The notes: generated from the letters alone by a model not told the origin. Counted from the first letter of the stretch, positions 36,046 to 48,654 are shown. The stretch: DNA of 64,000 nucleotides from Rhyacichthys aspro (GCA_036850595.1 CM072163.1:13912639-13976638); one strand, 5' to 3'. A program made the numbers and translations.

Positions 36046-36794
36046 AAGGCTGGTACGTGTGGTTATCAAGAGCAACGTCATTATTATATACACAGTTGTC
36101 CCTTATGATAATAAATGAGGCAATAAAGCGGCTTGTATTCATTAATATACAGTTTATATTCGAGACCATGTTGTAAAATGATAAACTTTGTCACATATAT
36201 ATTTAATAAAAGGCATGACATTATTCAGTATCTGTTGGAAACACATGGCGGCTGTATATTGGAGTTGAGGTTAAAATAATTACAGCTTAAAATAGCTGAA
36301 AATTTAATCATTAGGTGAAGGAATGAATTACAACACACAGCAGGCAACAAAACTACATAATATCACTCTGTAGTGCGTGTTGTGCATTCGGGATGTTATT
36401 AGGAGCACTATTAGCAGGATCTTTCTCATATGGAAAATCCCTGATGTGCTCATTATGGTGTGCATCTTACATGTGTTTTGTTTTGGAGTGTGCATTTTTT
36501 TGTTGTTAGTTCTACAAATACAAGTAATGAGTGAAGACATCCTGATCCCCTCCTCCCTGTACGCCACAGTTACAACTCCTGTGTCTCATAAACATCTCCT
36601 TTGTTCTGTGCAGCCTGCAGCAGACGTGGAAACATCTATAATAGCGCCGATTTTCTCAGGAGCCACGAGTCAGCTTTTCATTTTGATTTCTCGTTTTTTT
36701 TTTTTTTTTTCATTGCACCAGAGAATCTAAAACCCGCTCTCACCGTCAGCTCAGATGTGTTCAAATCGTAAACTGTTTCTTTGAGGTTTAAGTG

Positions 36795-39700
36795 ATAAGA
36801 CAGGTGTGCTTCCGGACCGTTTGACTGCGACTGCTGGAAGGAGAGTGACTCATTTTGTGAATGTGTCTGGTGTTGACGAAAATATAATATTATCCAGCAC
36901 TGAAAACTTTATGGAAGACACTGGAGAGCACACCATCTTCCCATCTGCTGGAGCATGATGATTGGACGATGTTAAGTGAAGTATGTGGTAAGTTTATCCA
37001 GTTTATTTAGAATTTCTGTCTCTCCTATGTCATTGAAAAAGTCTTACTGTCACTTGTTTGCATCCAGAATTACATACTCTGCCATCTGCCATGTCAACTA
37101 AACTTAAAAAATATTGAGAGCTTGGGTTTGACTCTTGATTTTATGTCATCACCTCACTTTCGACTCCTTGTTTTCTGTCTTTCTGTCAAATAATGGCAAA
37201 AAACCCCCAAAACAAAACAAGAAAAACTAATACCGTTCCTCACCAGACTGTTGTAGAGTTGTGAGCTTCTACCAAATTGCTTTTCACACAACACTGCAGT
37301 TTGAGTTTGGATGTATAGCCGTCTAATTGCTTGTTTTCCATCCTCAGTTCCCATATCTAATGTAAGAACAGTCAGCAGCACAGATTTGTGGAGTTCAACA
37401 GTTCTGTGAGTCTTTCTGTCCTTCCTCTTGTTTAACCAACAGCCAGCTTTGATTGAACCAGAGTTAGCTGTAAGTTTGCAGTTTGTCTGTGTTTAAATTG
37501 ACAACTCTTGTAATAAAAACTTATATGTATTTGTTTGGTCTATTTTCTACACTAAAGGCAGCCCAGAAAAACTTCCTTTCATTACATTTCCTTCGCAACA
37601 ATACACTGCAAAGGGTTCTCTCTTGGATTTGAGCTGCATGGCTGACTCCAACCTTTAACTTCTGAACGTACTAGGTAAGTAAGGACTTCAAAATTCAGTG
37701 CAAATATAAAAAAGGTCATAACACACTTTATTTCATCGGTCTGTTCAGTTTTTTAGTGCGTTATACAAGGGGACTATCATCACCAGCGAACTTCAGAATC
37801 CATGGTGCTATTGTGGGAAAGTTTAAAAAGCATGTGAATATTTTTTTTACTAAAAACGTACCTGTCTAGGGTAAGTATTAATCGCCTAGAGAGCAGAACC
37901 AATAAATTAGACACCTCTCTATTGAGGACTGATTGCTATTTGTGATGCAGCTTTTGTATTTGTGAATTCTGGCTGTGCATTGTCACACATCTCACATAAA
38001 TGTATAATTATTTTGCTTTTAATGTACTTTCTTCCTCCTCAGAGCGCGTTCAAGTGTACAGGTAACCTCTAAAGTCAGTCCTGCTCCTCTTCTGTTTCCG
38101 CTCTGTCTTTGTGTCACGATAATATAATTTCTTGTTTTCCTCACATCACAGAAAACATGAACCTTCCATTACCGCCTCTCCATTACAAGAACACTACGAC
38201 GAAGGAGCAGATGTAAACCTAATGTGTTCAACTGCATCAGGGCCTCCCGCTTTCACTGAGTGCTTTCTGAACGGAGACCTGCTGCCTCACGTTGGCCCAC
38301 AGCTCCGATTTGTGAACATCCAGATGAGTCTCAGTGGGAACTCCAGCTGTCAGGCCTTTCACAACAGAACAATGAAATATGAAGCATCTCTGCCTTTAAC
38401 CATAACTGTATTAATGACCAAAATGATAACTCCTGGCAGCACAGACTTGGTAGAGTTCACCAGTGCCTCCTGTGCATCCGTCCTGCTCTTTCTTCGGGTT
38501 CAACGGCAGCTCTGAGGAGACAGCCGATGACAGAGTGCCCCTCACCGACGGAGGCTCCGCTCTGACGATAATTAACGTGACCTGCTTCGACCAGGCCCCG
38601 CTCAGGTGTCTTGTCTTTAATCATTTCCGTAATGACACCGTCAGCTGTGAGTTGCCTCAGTCTCCGATGTTTAACAGCATTTGCATAAAAATGTGCCGCA
38701 TGATTCATGATTATTACAGCCGTCACGACACGAGTGCTTCACGCTAATTTGCTTTTTATTGTGCTCCTTGCTGTTTAATTTTGCAGTATTTGGTTACAGT
38801 GCTACCTGTAATGTTTTTCTTCTAATGATGCTTCTGAATGACATACTCAGCCCTAATGAGGGAACCTATGCTTGTTTTAATCAGTGTGCCCAGCCTCTTT
38901 CTCAATATTATTTCCACAGTTGGCCCAGAAAACATCCAAATGAAGCTATTTCCGCCACGGTGTTACCAGGAGAAAGGTTTCAAACATCACTTTGTCCTGC
39001 TCAGCCGAGTCCAGGCCACCTGCTCCATTTCGATGGTTCTTCATTGGAAACATGCTGTCTCCTACTGCACCACAGCTCCAGCTATTGAACATTCAGATGA
39101 ATCAGATCGGCAACTACAGCTGTCAGGCCTTTAACAACAAAACTTTCAGATTTGCAGCATCTTCTCCTTTAGCTATTTTTGTACAAGGTGAGATCCTAAC
39201 ACTACATTCAGTTAGGCAGCACGGGTTGATTTTGTATGTAATTTCCTTCAGACGTGTTGCCCACAGAACAGAACTTTAACGTGGAGCTGACTTGAAATAA
39301 CACGCAGTGGATGGAGTACAGCGGTTCTGTGAGTCTGTGTCTTTCCTTTGGTTAAACCATTTACAAAGTCATAAACAGCAAGATATTACAACACGTAATA
39401 TAAATGCATGTATGTAAACTTATCATAGATAGTTACTGAATGTCTCTAAGTGTCAGCGATTCTTGGAGTATATCCTGGTTGTCACTGTGTTTTTAAAATC
39501 TGTGTTTTTGTGCACAGAAAATAAAAAATGTTTCAAAAGTAGGATAAGACTACCGTATTACACAAATGTACTCTTCTTTAAAGGTGCAGTGTCTAATAAT
39601 GTTGCATACGGTTGGACAAAATGGAACACATCACCAAATCTTCCATTTGTCTGCAATAACTGTCTCGATATTTGAATTTACTGTCTTTAAAAATATGACA

Positions 39701-41300
39701 AAAGCAGCCCATTACATAACAGCTGCCTCCTGCTGCTAGAGACATTCATGTACTAAACTGATTTAGTGAACAGAATGTCCCTGCAGGGCTACTGTAGATG
39801 CTCACAAGCTCACAACTAGAAGAGTGTGATTTTTGGATTTTGAGATAGTGCCCTTTGGTAACTGGTGCAGCTCCATTAAAACACACACAAGACTTCTGAG
39901 CAGTAATTACCCGACAGCAGTAACTATACTAAAAAATGACACCCCATACACTCAGAATGGTTCAAAATGAATGTGTGTGAATGGAAGTATAGAATTTGAC
40001 GTTATTTTTATTTTTTTTACATATCTTAGTCCATATCCTGACAGTGCACATGAAGTCTAATTAATCTTGAAGTGTAATGCCAAAAAGGTTCACAATGTCA
40101 CCACTAGATGTCACCGAAAACTACACACACTGCACCTTTAATCAGCATTGACTTTGCACTGTATTTTCTAGGCCATTTGGTATAGAAGTTGGTAATAAAA
40201 AACTGAAAAAATGGCTCATAACTTTTTTGAGGTTGTTTTTTTTAAGTTTTTTGTGAAGCCCTTTGAGGCAGGCTATAAAAATAAAATTGAAAAAAACCCC
40301 AAAGAACTTCAGAGTAGCAGCACAGTAGCCTAGTGACCTCTACGGTTGGAAATGTCCTCCCTCCACAGCAGTCGTCACGTTCTGTACATGCTCCCTAACA
40401 AGCCTACATCTTGTTTACACTGTATATTGATCCGAAAGTGTGCTTCAGTGGGATTGTTGTGTCATGTTCCAGATGGGCCTGACAGCACGACCGTTGTAGG
40501 ACCCCTCTCTGTACACGCTGGAGATTTTTCACCACGCTCTACTGCTCGACCGAGTCCGTGCCCTCTGCAAAGTTCACCTGGCTTTTTAATGGGTCCGTCA
40601 GTGGGCAGCGTATGTTATTCATTCAGGCAGAAGCTCGGACAGTGGCACGTCCACCTGCAAACCTGGAGTTAACCGTTAACAGGTTTTGGGAAAAACAAGG
40701 AAGACGTATGTGAGAGGAGCGTCGAGAGAATCTGAATAATGGATAGTTTTCTGTGTTTTTCAGACTTTTCAAACTGTGGCTGGACGGCTGCAAGTTGGAA
40801 GGGCTACTATTATAACAGCGGGATGTTGTCTCCTTCTTGCAGCGTGATTGTGTGTTGTGCAAAAGAGAAAAAAGAGCCTATGAAAAGCAGGAATAAAGCA
40901 GCGCACTTGTTGCTAATGTCATATCCCAAGCTTGATTTTTATGTCTGCTTCTAATACCGTCTTGTCTCTATCACTCAGGCTCAACAGCAATTATCCAGCA
41001 CATCTAAAAGGTTAGTATTGATCTCATTGGGCACTTTTGCTCTGCTGTGTGCCTTTAACTTAAGCAGCGGCTCTGTATGGGCTTCTTAGGAAAACCAAGC
41101 GTGAAGGAGCAGCATTCAGATGTCTATAAGATCACAGGAGCTGAACTGAACGACTTGTATTCGGTTCCTGTAAAGGTCAGTGCGATCTGCTGTGACTAAA
41201 CATATCATAACCACTGTATCTTACAAGTCGGCTCGTGGCGCGGGGCCTTTTCTAACCTGAACATTTCGCTTCTTCAGAGAAAGTGAAGCAGAACTAAACG
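36795..41300 (+). pseudogene. Decayed multi-domain CEACAM-like gene
   Basis: Relics lie in family order with frameshifts and stops. 36804-36955 is a V exon (GVLPDRLTATAGRRV start, middle deleted). 37347-37440 is an EPVSNV-type start with a frame break. 37557-37676 is an Ig start (LDLSCMADS, then stop). 38150-38416 is an Ig exon nearly open, but with the core Trp replaced (FTECFLNG) and SSC for YSC. 38430-38647 is a second EPVSNV-type exon with a frameshift. 38919-39187 is an Ig exon with a frameshift and good splice sites. 40472-40690 is a membrane-proximal Ig start (DGPDSTTVVG). 40761-40860 is a possible TM relic. 41088-41176 is a tail with DVYKIT and DLYSVPV. The repeated domain pair suggests the ancestor had more Ig domains than any intact gene here. 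Confidence 0.8.
39580..40140. mobile_element. MITE with AAAGGTGCAGTG inverted ends, copy 1
   Basis: The left end AAAGGTGCAGTGTCTAAT and right end CACACACTGCACCTTT are inverted repeats; TTTA flanks both sides. There are no coding frames. The internal CAGAATGTCCCTGCAGGGCT block recurs in reverse complement at 48060-48085. The element lies inside the pseudogene. Confidence 0.7.
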
Positions 41301-42009
41301 GAGACGCTTTCTACTGTCACATTCTGGAAAAGAAAGAGGCCGAATGTGATGCCGATGTGAATGTAAATGCATAGAGTTCTCATTGCTCTGTTTTATTCAC
41401 CAGTATATTAAAAAAAGGTGTCCTGTATTCCATCAAAACACCTGACAAGACCTACAGTTTATTTATTGCACTGTTTGTTGTCAGTTTTTACGATACACTT
41501 TTATAGGCCTTACTTCTGTCTGGAATCTGTTTGTTTATTTACATCAAAAGTGCTGTGAACTCCAAGGGTCGCCACTTAATCAAATGGAAAATCGCACTAC
41601 ATCGCCTCCCCTTGTTAATTATTATTTGTGGGCTCAACAGAGCAGCGCTTCTGACTTCATAATTTATGTGTGAAATAAATATTTTACGGCGCTCATTGTG
41701 TGAAAATGAATGGACTTTGTGATTTACGAGGCATTGTGAACGTCAGGCGATTGTAATGTGTGTATATGGAGACAGATCGTCAGCACGCCGCATCTGCTGG
41801 AGTCAGTCTGATCTTATCGTGTGTATTACTATCAGCCCATTACGCCGACACAAGTGAATCATTGACGGACAAGCATCAGACCGAGAGTAAACAAGGTGAC
41901 GAGTTGCTGAGGCCAGCTGATCAAAGTGAGGCCTGGACTGGGTGAAGAAAGCTGCTCGAGAAGAAACAGTGAGGATTCAAATGTATATATTATTGAGAGG
42001 TGCCTGGTG

Positions 42010-42770
42010 TTAATACAATTAAAGCACATGTGTCAAACTCAATGCGTCCCTATGCAATGTTTTATGTGCCAAAGCCTTCAGTAGGTGATATTTTTGGCAC
42101 TAGGTTTAAGTTTTAGTTGGATTTGAATCAGATTAGTTTGTTTATGAAAATCTTTTTTTGCTACAAAGATATGTATAATATGCATAAATCCAATAAAACC
42201 TGCTGAAACACATCTAAAATTTGTTCAAATCCATCAAAACCTGTTCAAATCCATCAAAACCTGTTCAAATCCAAATAAAACCTGCTGAAACACATCTAAA
42301 TTCTGTTAAAATCCATCAAAACCTGTTCAAATCCATCAAAACCTGTTCAAATCCAAATAAAACCTGCTGAAACATATCTAAATTTTGTTAAAATCCATCA
42401 AAACCTGTTCAAATCCAAATAAAACCTGCTGAAACGCATCTAAATTCTGTTAAAATCCATCAGAACCTGTTAAAATCCAAATAAAACCTGCTGAAACACA
42501 TCTAAATTCTGTTAAAATCCATCAAAACCTGTTCAAATCCAATTAAAACCAGTTCAAATCCATCAAAACCTGTTTAAATCCAACTAAAACCAATTCCTAT
42601 AAATGGAGGGAAATAATATTCAAAGATAACTTTTGTAAAACTCAAATGAAGATGAAACCTCACGTTCAAAATTTAACAAAAGCTTCCCAAGTGCCATCAT
42701 CTTCGGCCTCTAAAAGGATTCTTATTAACTATCGCGGCCCCTCACCACTTTGAGTTTGACACCACTGATT
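42010..42770 (+). repeat. Minisatellite-bearing element, copy 4 (higher-order repeat)
   Basis: The element is inverted relative to copies 2, 3 and 5 and ends CACTTTGAGTTTGACACCAC. Its core, 42180-42600, shows a higher-order unit of about 63-85 bases: ATCCATCAAAACCTGTTCAA followed by CCAAATAAAACCTGCTGAAA and ACACATCTAAATTCTG, repeated five to six times. Confidence 0.75.
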
Positions 42771-42774
42771 TAGA

Positions 42775-43935
42775 GAATAAAATAATCCCTGAGCTGATGT
42801 ATACTGTGCACAGATAAGATTGGGCAGTAGCTTCACACTGTGTTTGGGCTCCAGATAAGATTTAGTAGCAGCACTTTGCAGAGGTTAGAGGTCAACCTAA
42901 AACTTTTACACAAAGATCAATAGCTGTTATCTGGAGATAATCATATTTCACTGTCACAACAACAAGACAGATTCACCTGAATGTACATTTATCACCGAGA
43001 GGAGCTTTCAGTATCTTTAAGCACACTGAATTTAACACCAGAGATAACTGGGATTCTAAAAAGAAAAACTATTCAAGCTTTGTTCATTTCCAGTTTAAAG
43101 TCATGTATAGTTACCAAACATGTTTACATTACAGTTTAGTGATATATTTGCAGTGCTTTCAAATGGTTATTAGCCAATTGAGAGCTCATAAATGTTTGTA
43201 TAAGACAATGAAACACATACTTGACTAGTTTTCATTGTTTTTTAGGATCCAACACAGCATCATAACTGTAATATCTATCAGTTAGTAAATAGTACTATAT
43301 AAAAAGCCATAATTATTTTGTATTCAGGTCTTGAGTTACTCTCTATTGAAATAGTATTGTCTTTCTGCTGCTGACTCACTGCACCTGACGCAGCTCTAAA
43401 CGTTTATGTGAATTATAGACTCATGTGACACATTCCTATTAACGCATTGTTTTATAGCCTACAGTTTTTGATCTGTGTGTCACGTGTCATGGAGGTCGAG
43501 CGATGGATCTTTATCAAACGACCATCAGAATGAAAGGGTCACAAGATGAAATATACCTGGTGATACTGTAGAGACACTGAGGCCTGTGATGTGTTTGTAA
43601 CGCAGTCTGAATGTCGTCCCGGACGGCTTTGATCCTCCTTCACAAAGAATGCCACATTTCACTGCTGCTGCTCTCAAACAGAACCTCATAAAAGACCAAA
43701 ACCACTCACTTAGAGGCTCATAAAATCAACGCAAACAGACCCCCATCTCCCCAACCCCAAACCAAGCACCGGTGGGACTTCAGATTCTCACAAACTCCCA
43801 AAAAAGAGTTTTTTAACACAAGCATTTTCTCAGTGAATGAAGTAGTAAATATTAAAATCAGGAAGATGTTTGGAATTGCTGAAAGACATTTGTAAAGGAT
43901 GTGCTTGGCCTCTATATAGGACATTTGAATTCATT
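42775..43935. other. Gene-free stretch
   Basis: I see no exon, RNA gene or clear repeat here. The minus-strand open frame at 43718-43924 lacks splice or homology support. Confidence 0.5.
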
Positions 43936-43940
43936 ACAGC

Positions 43941-44415
43941 AGTGGTGTTAAACTCAAAGTGGTGAGGCGCCATGATAGTAAATAACAATCCATTCAGGGG
44001 CCGAGGATTGTGACATTTGGGAAGCTTTTATTTCATTTTGAATGAAAGGTTTCATCTTTATTTGAGTTTTACAAAAGCCATCTTCAACGTTAATTTTCTC
44101 CTTTTATAGAAACTGGCTTTGGTTGGATTTGAACAGTTTTAGACGGATTTGAACTGATTTTAGAACAGCTTTTAGATGATTTCAACAGGTTGTATTTTGA
44201 TTTGAACATGTTTTATTTGGACTTAAGCAGTTTATATATCTTTGTAGCAAAAACAAAAAATTTCAACTTAAAATTTCATGAACAATTTTAAATTAATCTG
44301 ATTCAAATCCATCTAAATTATCCAATTAAAACCTTGTGCCAAAAATATCACCAACTAAATGCATTGGAGGGCCACATAAAACATTGCAAAGGACCTTGAG
44401 ATTGACATGTGTGCA
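43941..44415 (-). repeat. Minisatellite-bearing element, copy 5
   Basis: It starts CAGTGGTGTTAAACTCAAAG and ends GGACCTTGAGATTGACATGT. Units such as GGATTTGAACAGTTTTAGA are present but few and diverged. Confidence 0.7.
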
Positions 44416-44757
44416 TTACAGCATAAGAAATGGAAACATGCCCTTGTTTATCTGAGTTGCATGGATTAAACCAAAAAACTTCATTTTATCTCCAGCCAGA
44501 TACCTTTTAGTCTGCACCAAAGTACCATTGTCATCATCAGTGAGTGAACCATTTGTTGTAATTGCATCCAAACAAGCCTAATGAGTCACTGCTCCAAACC
44601 CACAGGCATTTTGCTGTATGTACATAGGAAGTATCGTAAACACAGGTCAGTATTTGTGCTTTTCATGACTGAGTGAGGAAAGGCAGTTGGGTGTGGGGGA
44701 ATAAAAGAGCAGGGCACCCAGGACCCTTCAGGTTTCAACACCACAGCTTCGTTGAGA

Positions 44758-47196
44758 ATGGACCAGAAGATGTCCCAGTTTGCTTTTCTTCTGATGTTGT
44801 TTGGTACTCTTCGCTTTTATACATCCACACCTTTTATTAATGGATGACTTTTTTTTTTCTAACAACCTTTTAATCTCATCTTCAGGCCTGTGTGTCGGCG
44901 ACGGGATCTTACCCCAGGGGCCGCTGAGTGGTGCCGTTGGAGGCACGGTGAAGTTGGCCACCAGCCTCAACCCTCCAGCCAGGCCTTTCCTGTCGGTCAG
45001 CTGGAGCTTCAAAGGCATCAACATCATCACATCCACCAGCTTGAACGTGTCCGAGCCGGGGTACACCAACAGGATCTCCCTGGACCGCAGCACCGGGGCC
45101 CTGGAGCTCCGGAATCTGGTTCTAGAGGACAGCGGCGAATACACAGTGACCATCATACCGGACGGGGAGCTGCAGAAACAAGGCAGGAGCACGCTGAATG
45201 TGTTTGGTAGGTTCGAATGTGAGTGTGTGACGTTCTCTGTGTGCAACTTGGTGAAAGAATCAGCCCCGTTTCGACATGTTTTTCCCTCCACAGCGCTGGT
45301 CTCTGGAGCAGTCATCCGCAGCCCCGCGCTCGTCCTGATAGAGAACAAAACCAACACCAACTTGACCTGCGAGGCCTCGGGCTCCATCAGCGCCAGAGTG
45401 TGGATGAAGGACGGCCAGCCCCTTCGCTCCGACGGCAGAGTTAGCTTCTCTATCAACAATAAGACTGTGTTTGTACAACCTGTTCACAGCTCCAGCCACG
45501 GCGCCTACAAATGTCAAGTCAGCAACCCGGTCAGCTCCATGAGCGCGGTTTACAATCTCACTGTCAACTGTGAGTAGAGGCTCTTGGTTTAGCGTTGTTA
45601 TTGTGTTTGACAGAGGGCTGGAGCCTTTCCGAGCTGCTTAATGTAAAGGGCTGACATTTAGAAACGAGCATTTACACTTAGATTAAGTTCCACAGGAGAA
45701 ATTTTGAGTTTGTTATCGTGCAGAGTTTGGTAAATGTCAAATATATTTACTGTTTCATAGAGGCCCTTTATGTTACTGTATTACATCACCATGTAACATA
45801 AAAGCCAAAAGTCACACTAAATATTGATTTGATTTAGAATTGTCCTTCGTTTTTTCATTTTGCATTTTGTAAAGTAATAAAAATAAACATACTTTATAGT
45901 TTACTTTTTATATTCACACCTGCCTAAAACGTTTGCATGATAATAGGTCTAATTGGTTTTACATAGGTATCTTTACATCTTATTGAGAACTATTCAAAAT
46001 AAGGACACATTCACAGACTTTGGGAAATGTCAAATTATTGGTATTTCTCCTCCTGTTTGGGGTTTATTGCTTCATGGAGGCCCTTTATGTTACTGTATTA
46101 CATCACCATGTAACATAAAAGCAAATATAATCTTTGCAAAAAATGTTTTCTTTCACTTCAAACACAAATGCTAAAGTCTTTTTCCTTTTCTGCACAGACG
46201 GACCTCATAACTTATCCATTATCGGCCCTCCAGCGGCGTCCCCCGGTCAAAGTGTGGCTCTTCGGTGCACGGCAGACTCCGTCCCACCCGCGAACTTCAG
46301 CTGGACGTTCAACGGCAACGACACCCAAGTCAACAGCTCTGTGTACGTCATAGAGAGGCTGAGCGCAGAAAGTATAGGGAACTACACCTGCACTGCTCGA
46401 AATATGGTGACCATGCTGGAAACTTCCACAGTTCTGAGTCTGCGAGGTGAGCAAAGTCATTTTTCCTCCATCACAGTCTAAGTGGCACTTTAATCACTGA
46501 CTTTATTTTATGAAGCGTCCTGCGGTGCTCCCTGCTGGTCGTTTTCTTTGATGGTGATCAGTGCATTGACCCTGAGCAGGTTAATGTGAGTGGGCAAAGA
46601 AGTGGCAGGTAAGACATGGATTTTTAATGCTAATAATTAAAGTTTGACAACCTTAACCTGCCATTATGACATTTTCTTCATAATCTTCTGTATTTTAGGT
46701 CTATTCCTCCTGCATTTGTAACACGAAAAAAGACCACATCAACTTTAATGGAAGATAATCATGTAAAGCATTGAATGATGTATAAACCACAGTCAACAAA
46801 TACGTAATAGGCTACACACCAATTCACCAGTGTTTATCTGACTTTAAAACCTTTTTTGTCTAAGAATGTATGGGATAATACAAGTGTTTATATGTTAAAT
46901 GAATGATGGCTGGTGATAACTCCATATTATGTGATACGGACTGCATAGACTTGAGAAGCTCCTCCAACTTCACCTTCGAGGTCAGGTGTTGTCTGTCTTA
47001 ATCCAGTGTAATGGTCCGGTTCACAGCATTGGCTTTTCCTCTAAACAGAGAATGTCTTGTCTGGAACAATCAGCCCCCCTGCCTTGTAGAGAAAAAAATA
47101 AAAATAAAAAACTGCCCCAGTACAGCTGCGTCTTGGTGCATTGTGAGTTTGACAGTGGTGGTGATTGCTTGTGTGATCTTTGGTTTTATGGTTTGA
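44758..47196 (+). CDS. CEACAM-like gene G: V + 2 Ig, membrane or GPI end without tail
   Basis: Exons are 44758-44803 (signal), 44886-45206 (V), 45294-45569 and 46198-46446 (two Ig) and, most plausibly, 47090-47196 (C-terminus), 332 aa. The V domain lacks the disulfide (TVKLATSL, GEYTVTII), and both Ig domains keep theirs (LTCEAS/YKCQVS, LRCTAD/YTCTAR). Exons are GC-rich compared with A-F, consistent with an older, non-homogenised member. The last exon has a strong acceptor (CCCCCCTGCCTTGTAG) and keeps phase. It encodes a short lysine-rich spacer, CPSTAASW, then IVSLTVVVIACVIFGFMV and stop, which fits a GPI signal or a tail-less membrane anchor. An alternative terminal exon at 46516-46589 also stays in frame and ends hydrophobically (SFSLMVISALTLSRLM). 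The first donor, GTACTC, is weak. A TATA-like AATAAAAG is at 44701. The V and Ig exons are secure; the 3' end is less so. Confidence 0.75.
45760..46135. repeat. Local duplicated intron segments
   Basis: GGCCCTTTATGTTACTGTAT plus the following CATCACCATGTAACATAAAA occurs at 45761-45803 and again at 46079-46121. A neighbouring block, CACACTAAATATTGATTTGA onward (45813-46010), recurs with small changes at 48731-48960. All lie in or beyond the gene G intron and have no coding content. Confidence 0.7.
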
Positions 47197-47971
47197 CCTC
47201 AAGCTCTCAACACTTCTGTCTCTGGATGAAGGATGGTTAACAACAACAGGCCAAGAGCTAAATCAGACATGATGTTTGTTATGGCCTACTACAGAGACAG
47301 CACCAGTTCTCTCAACACGCATTTGCCCCAGAATTAATCTCAAAGCACACTATTCAGCGTTTAAAGTAGCAATGTCTCTTCAACAAGATTTAAATGCATA
47401 GAGGAGGTGCGTTCCTAACCATTAAACATATATTTATGTTCTCCACTCAGTGCTCTCCATTATGTAAACACTTTGCGTGCTTTGATTAGTAGGCGTGTGA
47501 TTTAAGATGCAGAGCGCAGAGCCTATTCCCGGAGTTCAGTTATTCCCGTCTTTCCCAGTAGACCAATCATTTACATGCAAACAACAAGCTGAGTTCGACC
47601 GGCTGAAACAGGCAAAGCTTTGCATCCATGACCTGATTACCCCGCTAAACACCTGGGGCTAATTTTAGCAGGGGCTCTGATTGGTGGAGATAATTATATC
47701 GCTTTTCTAAAACGAAGTCTCCTTCAGGGGGCTTGACATGGGGTCACTGGTGCGAGGCTTTGAATTAATCCACTGCTTGGTTTAATGCTCTTTTGTTTTC
47801 GAAGAGTCATATCAGCCATATTGTCTCAAATACAATTACAGATTGTTTATATTAAATCTAAACAGTTTTCAGTGGTTGCACAGCCAGAGTCTGCTTAAAT
47901 ACATTGTAATTATGTGTAATGTCAGGTAAAGGACTGGCATCTGCTTATACTTCTGTCAGTTTGAGCAGCTG

Positions 47972-48365
47972 CATTAAAGGTGCAGTGAGTAACCTTTGAC
48001 AGTATGTGGAGGCATGTGCAGATCAAAATACCCCACCCATGTTCAGGTTGTGAACACCTACAGGAGCCCAGCAGGGACATTCTGGAGACAGATGGTGAGT
48101 TTGCTTTAAAAAGTTGGATAAACACTTCACTGTACTAAGCTTTCAGGCAAGATCCAAGCAAAAGAGAATGAAAGAGAGAGAAGAGCCTGTTTGTCCACTC
48201 TGGGAGTCTGTACAGAGACATGTGGAGCTTCATATGTCTGTGTTTTAAATAAAATATGCAAATACTGTCAATGCTATTTTGATGAGATTATTTACATAGT
48301 TTTGACTGATGTATTGTGTTTGATTCAACTGTAACTTCAAAACTTTACACAGTGCACTTAAGGCA
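47972..48365. mobile_element. MITE with AAAGGTGCAGTG inverted ends, copy 2
   Basis: The left end TTAAAGGTGCAGTGAGTAAC and right end TTACACAGTGCACTTAAG are inverted. It shares internal sequence with 39580-40140 in the opposite orientation (GCAGGGACATTCTG). Confidence 0.65.
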
Positions 48366-48600
48366 TGAACCACTAGGGTAAGTATTTCAGCTGCATTTAA
48401 AAGTCACACAAAGCATGGTGTCCACATATAAAGAGAGACAGATGCTGTCAACAATATACAATTAGATTTTTTTTTTCTTATCAATCTGCAAAATGGAAAA
48501 GTGAGCAAAGAAACAAAAATCTTACATTTTTTAACTGATTATGGAATAAGAAGCCCTGACGTGATGGTGTAACCCTTAACCCAACATCATGGACTCTAGC

Positions 48601-48654
48601 CTGGTCTTGTCTGGGATTACATGTTCTGGTTTATGTAATCCCAGACAAAACCAG
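48601..48654. repeat. Long hairpin-forming inverted repeat
   Basis: Two 22-base arms, 48601-48622 and 48633-48654, are complementary at 21 positions around a 10-base loop. The arm core TTTGTCTGGGAT recurs at 48684-48695, with its complement ATCCCAGACAAA at 48705-48716. Together they make a cluster of cruciform-capable sequence. Confidence 0.75.

Noticed and set aside
41760..41945. Possible signal-peptide exon (61-aa frame)
   Set aside because: There is a hydrophobic stretch but no donor in phase, no following V exon, and no match to the family signal exons.
42180..42600. CRISPR-like alternation of repeats and spacers
   Set aside because: The spacers are themselves repeats of the same unit family, and the host is a vertebrate. 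It is a higher-order minisatellite.
46516..46589. Primary terminal exon for gene G
   Set aside because: In frame and hydrophobic, but its acceptor is weak and its end is interrupted by Ser and Arg. The exon at 47090 has a much stronger acceptor and a cleaner anchor, so this one is kept only as an alternative.
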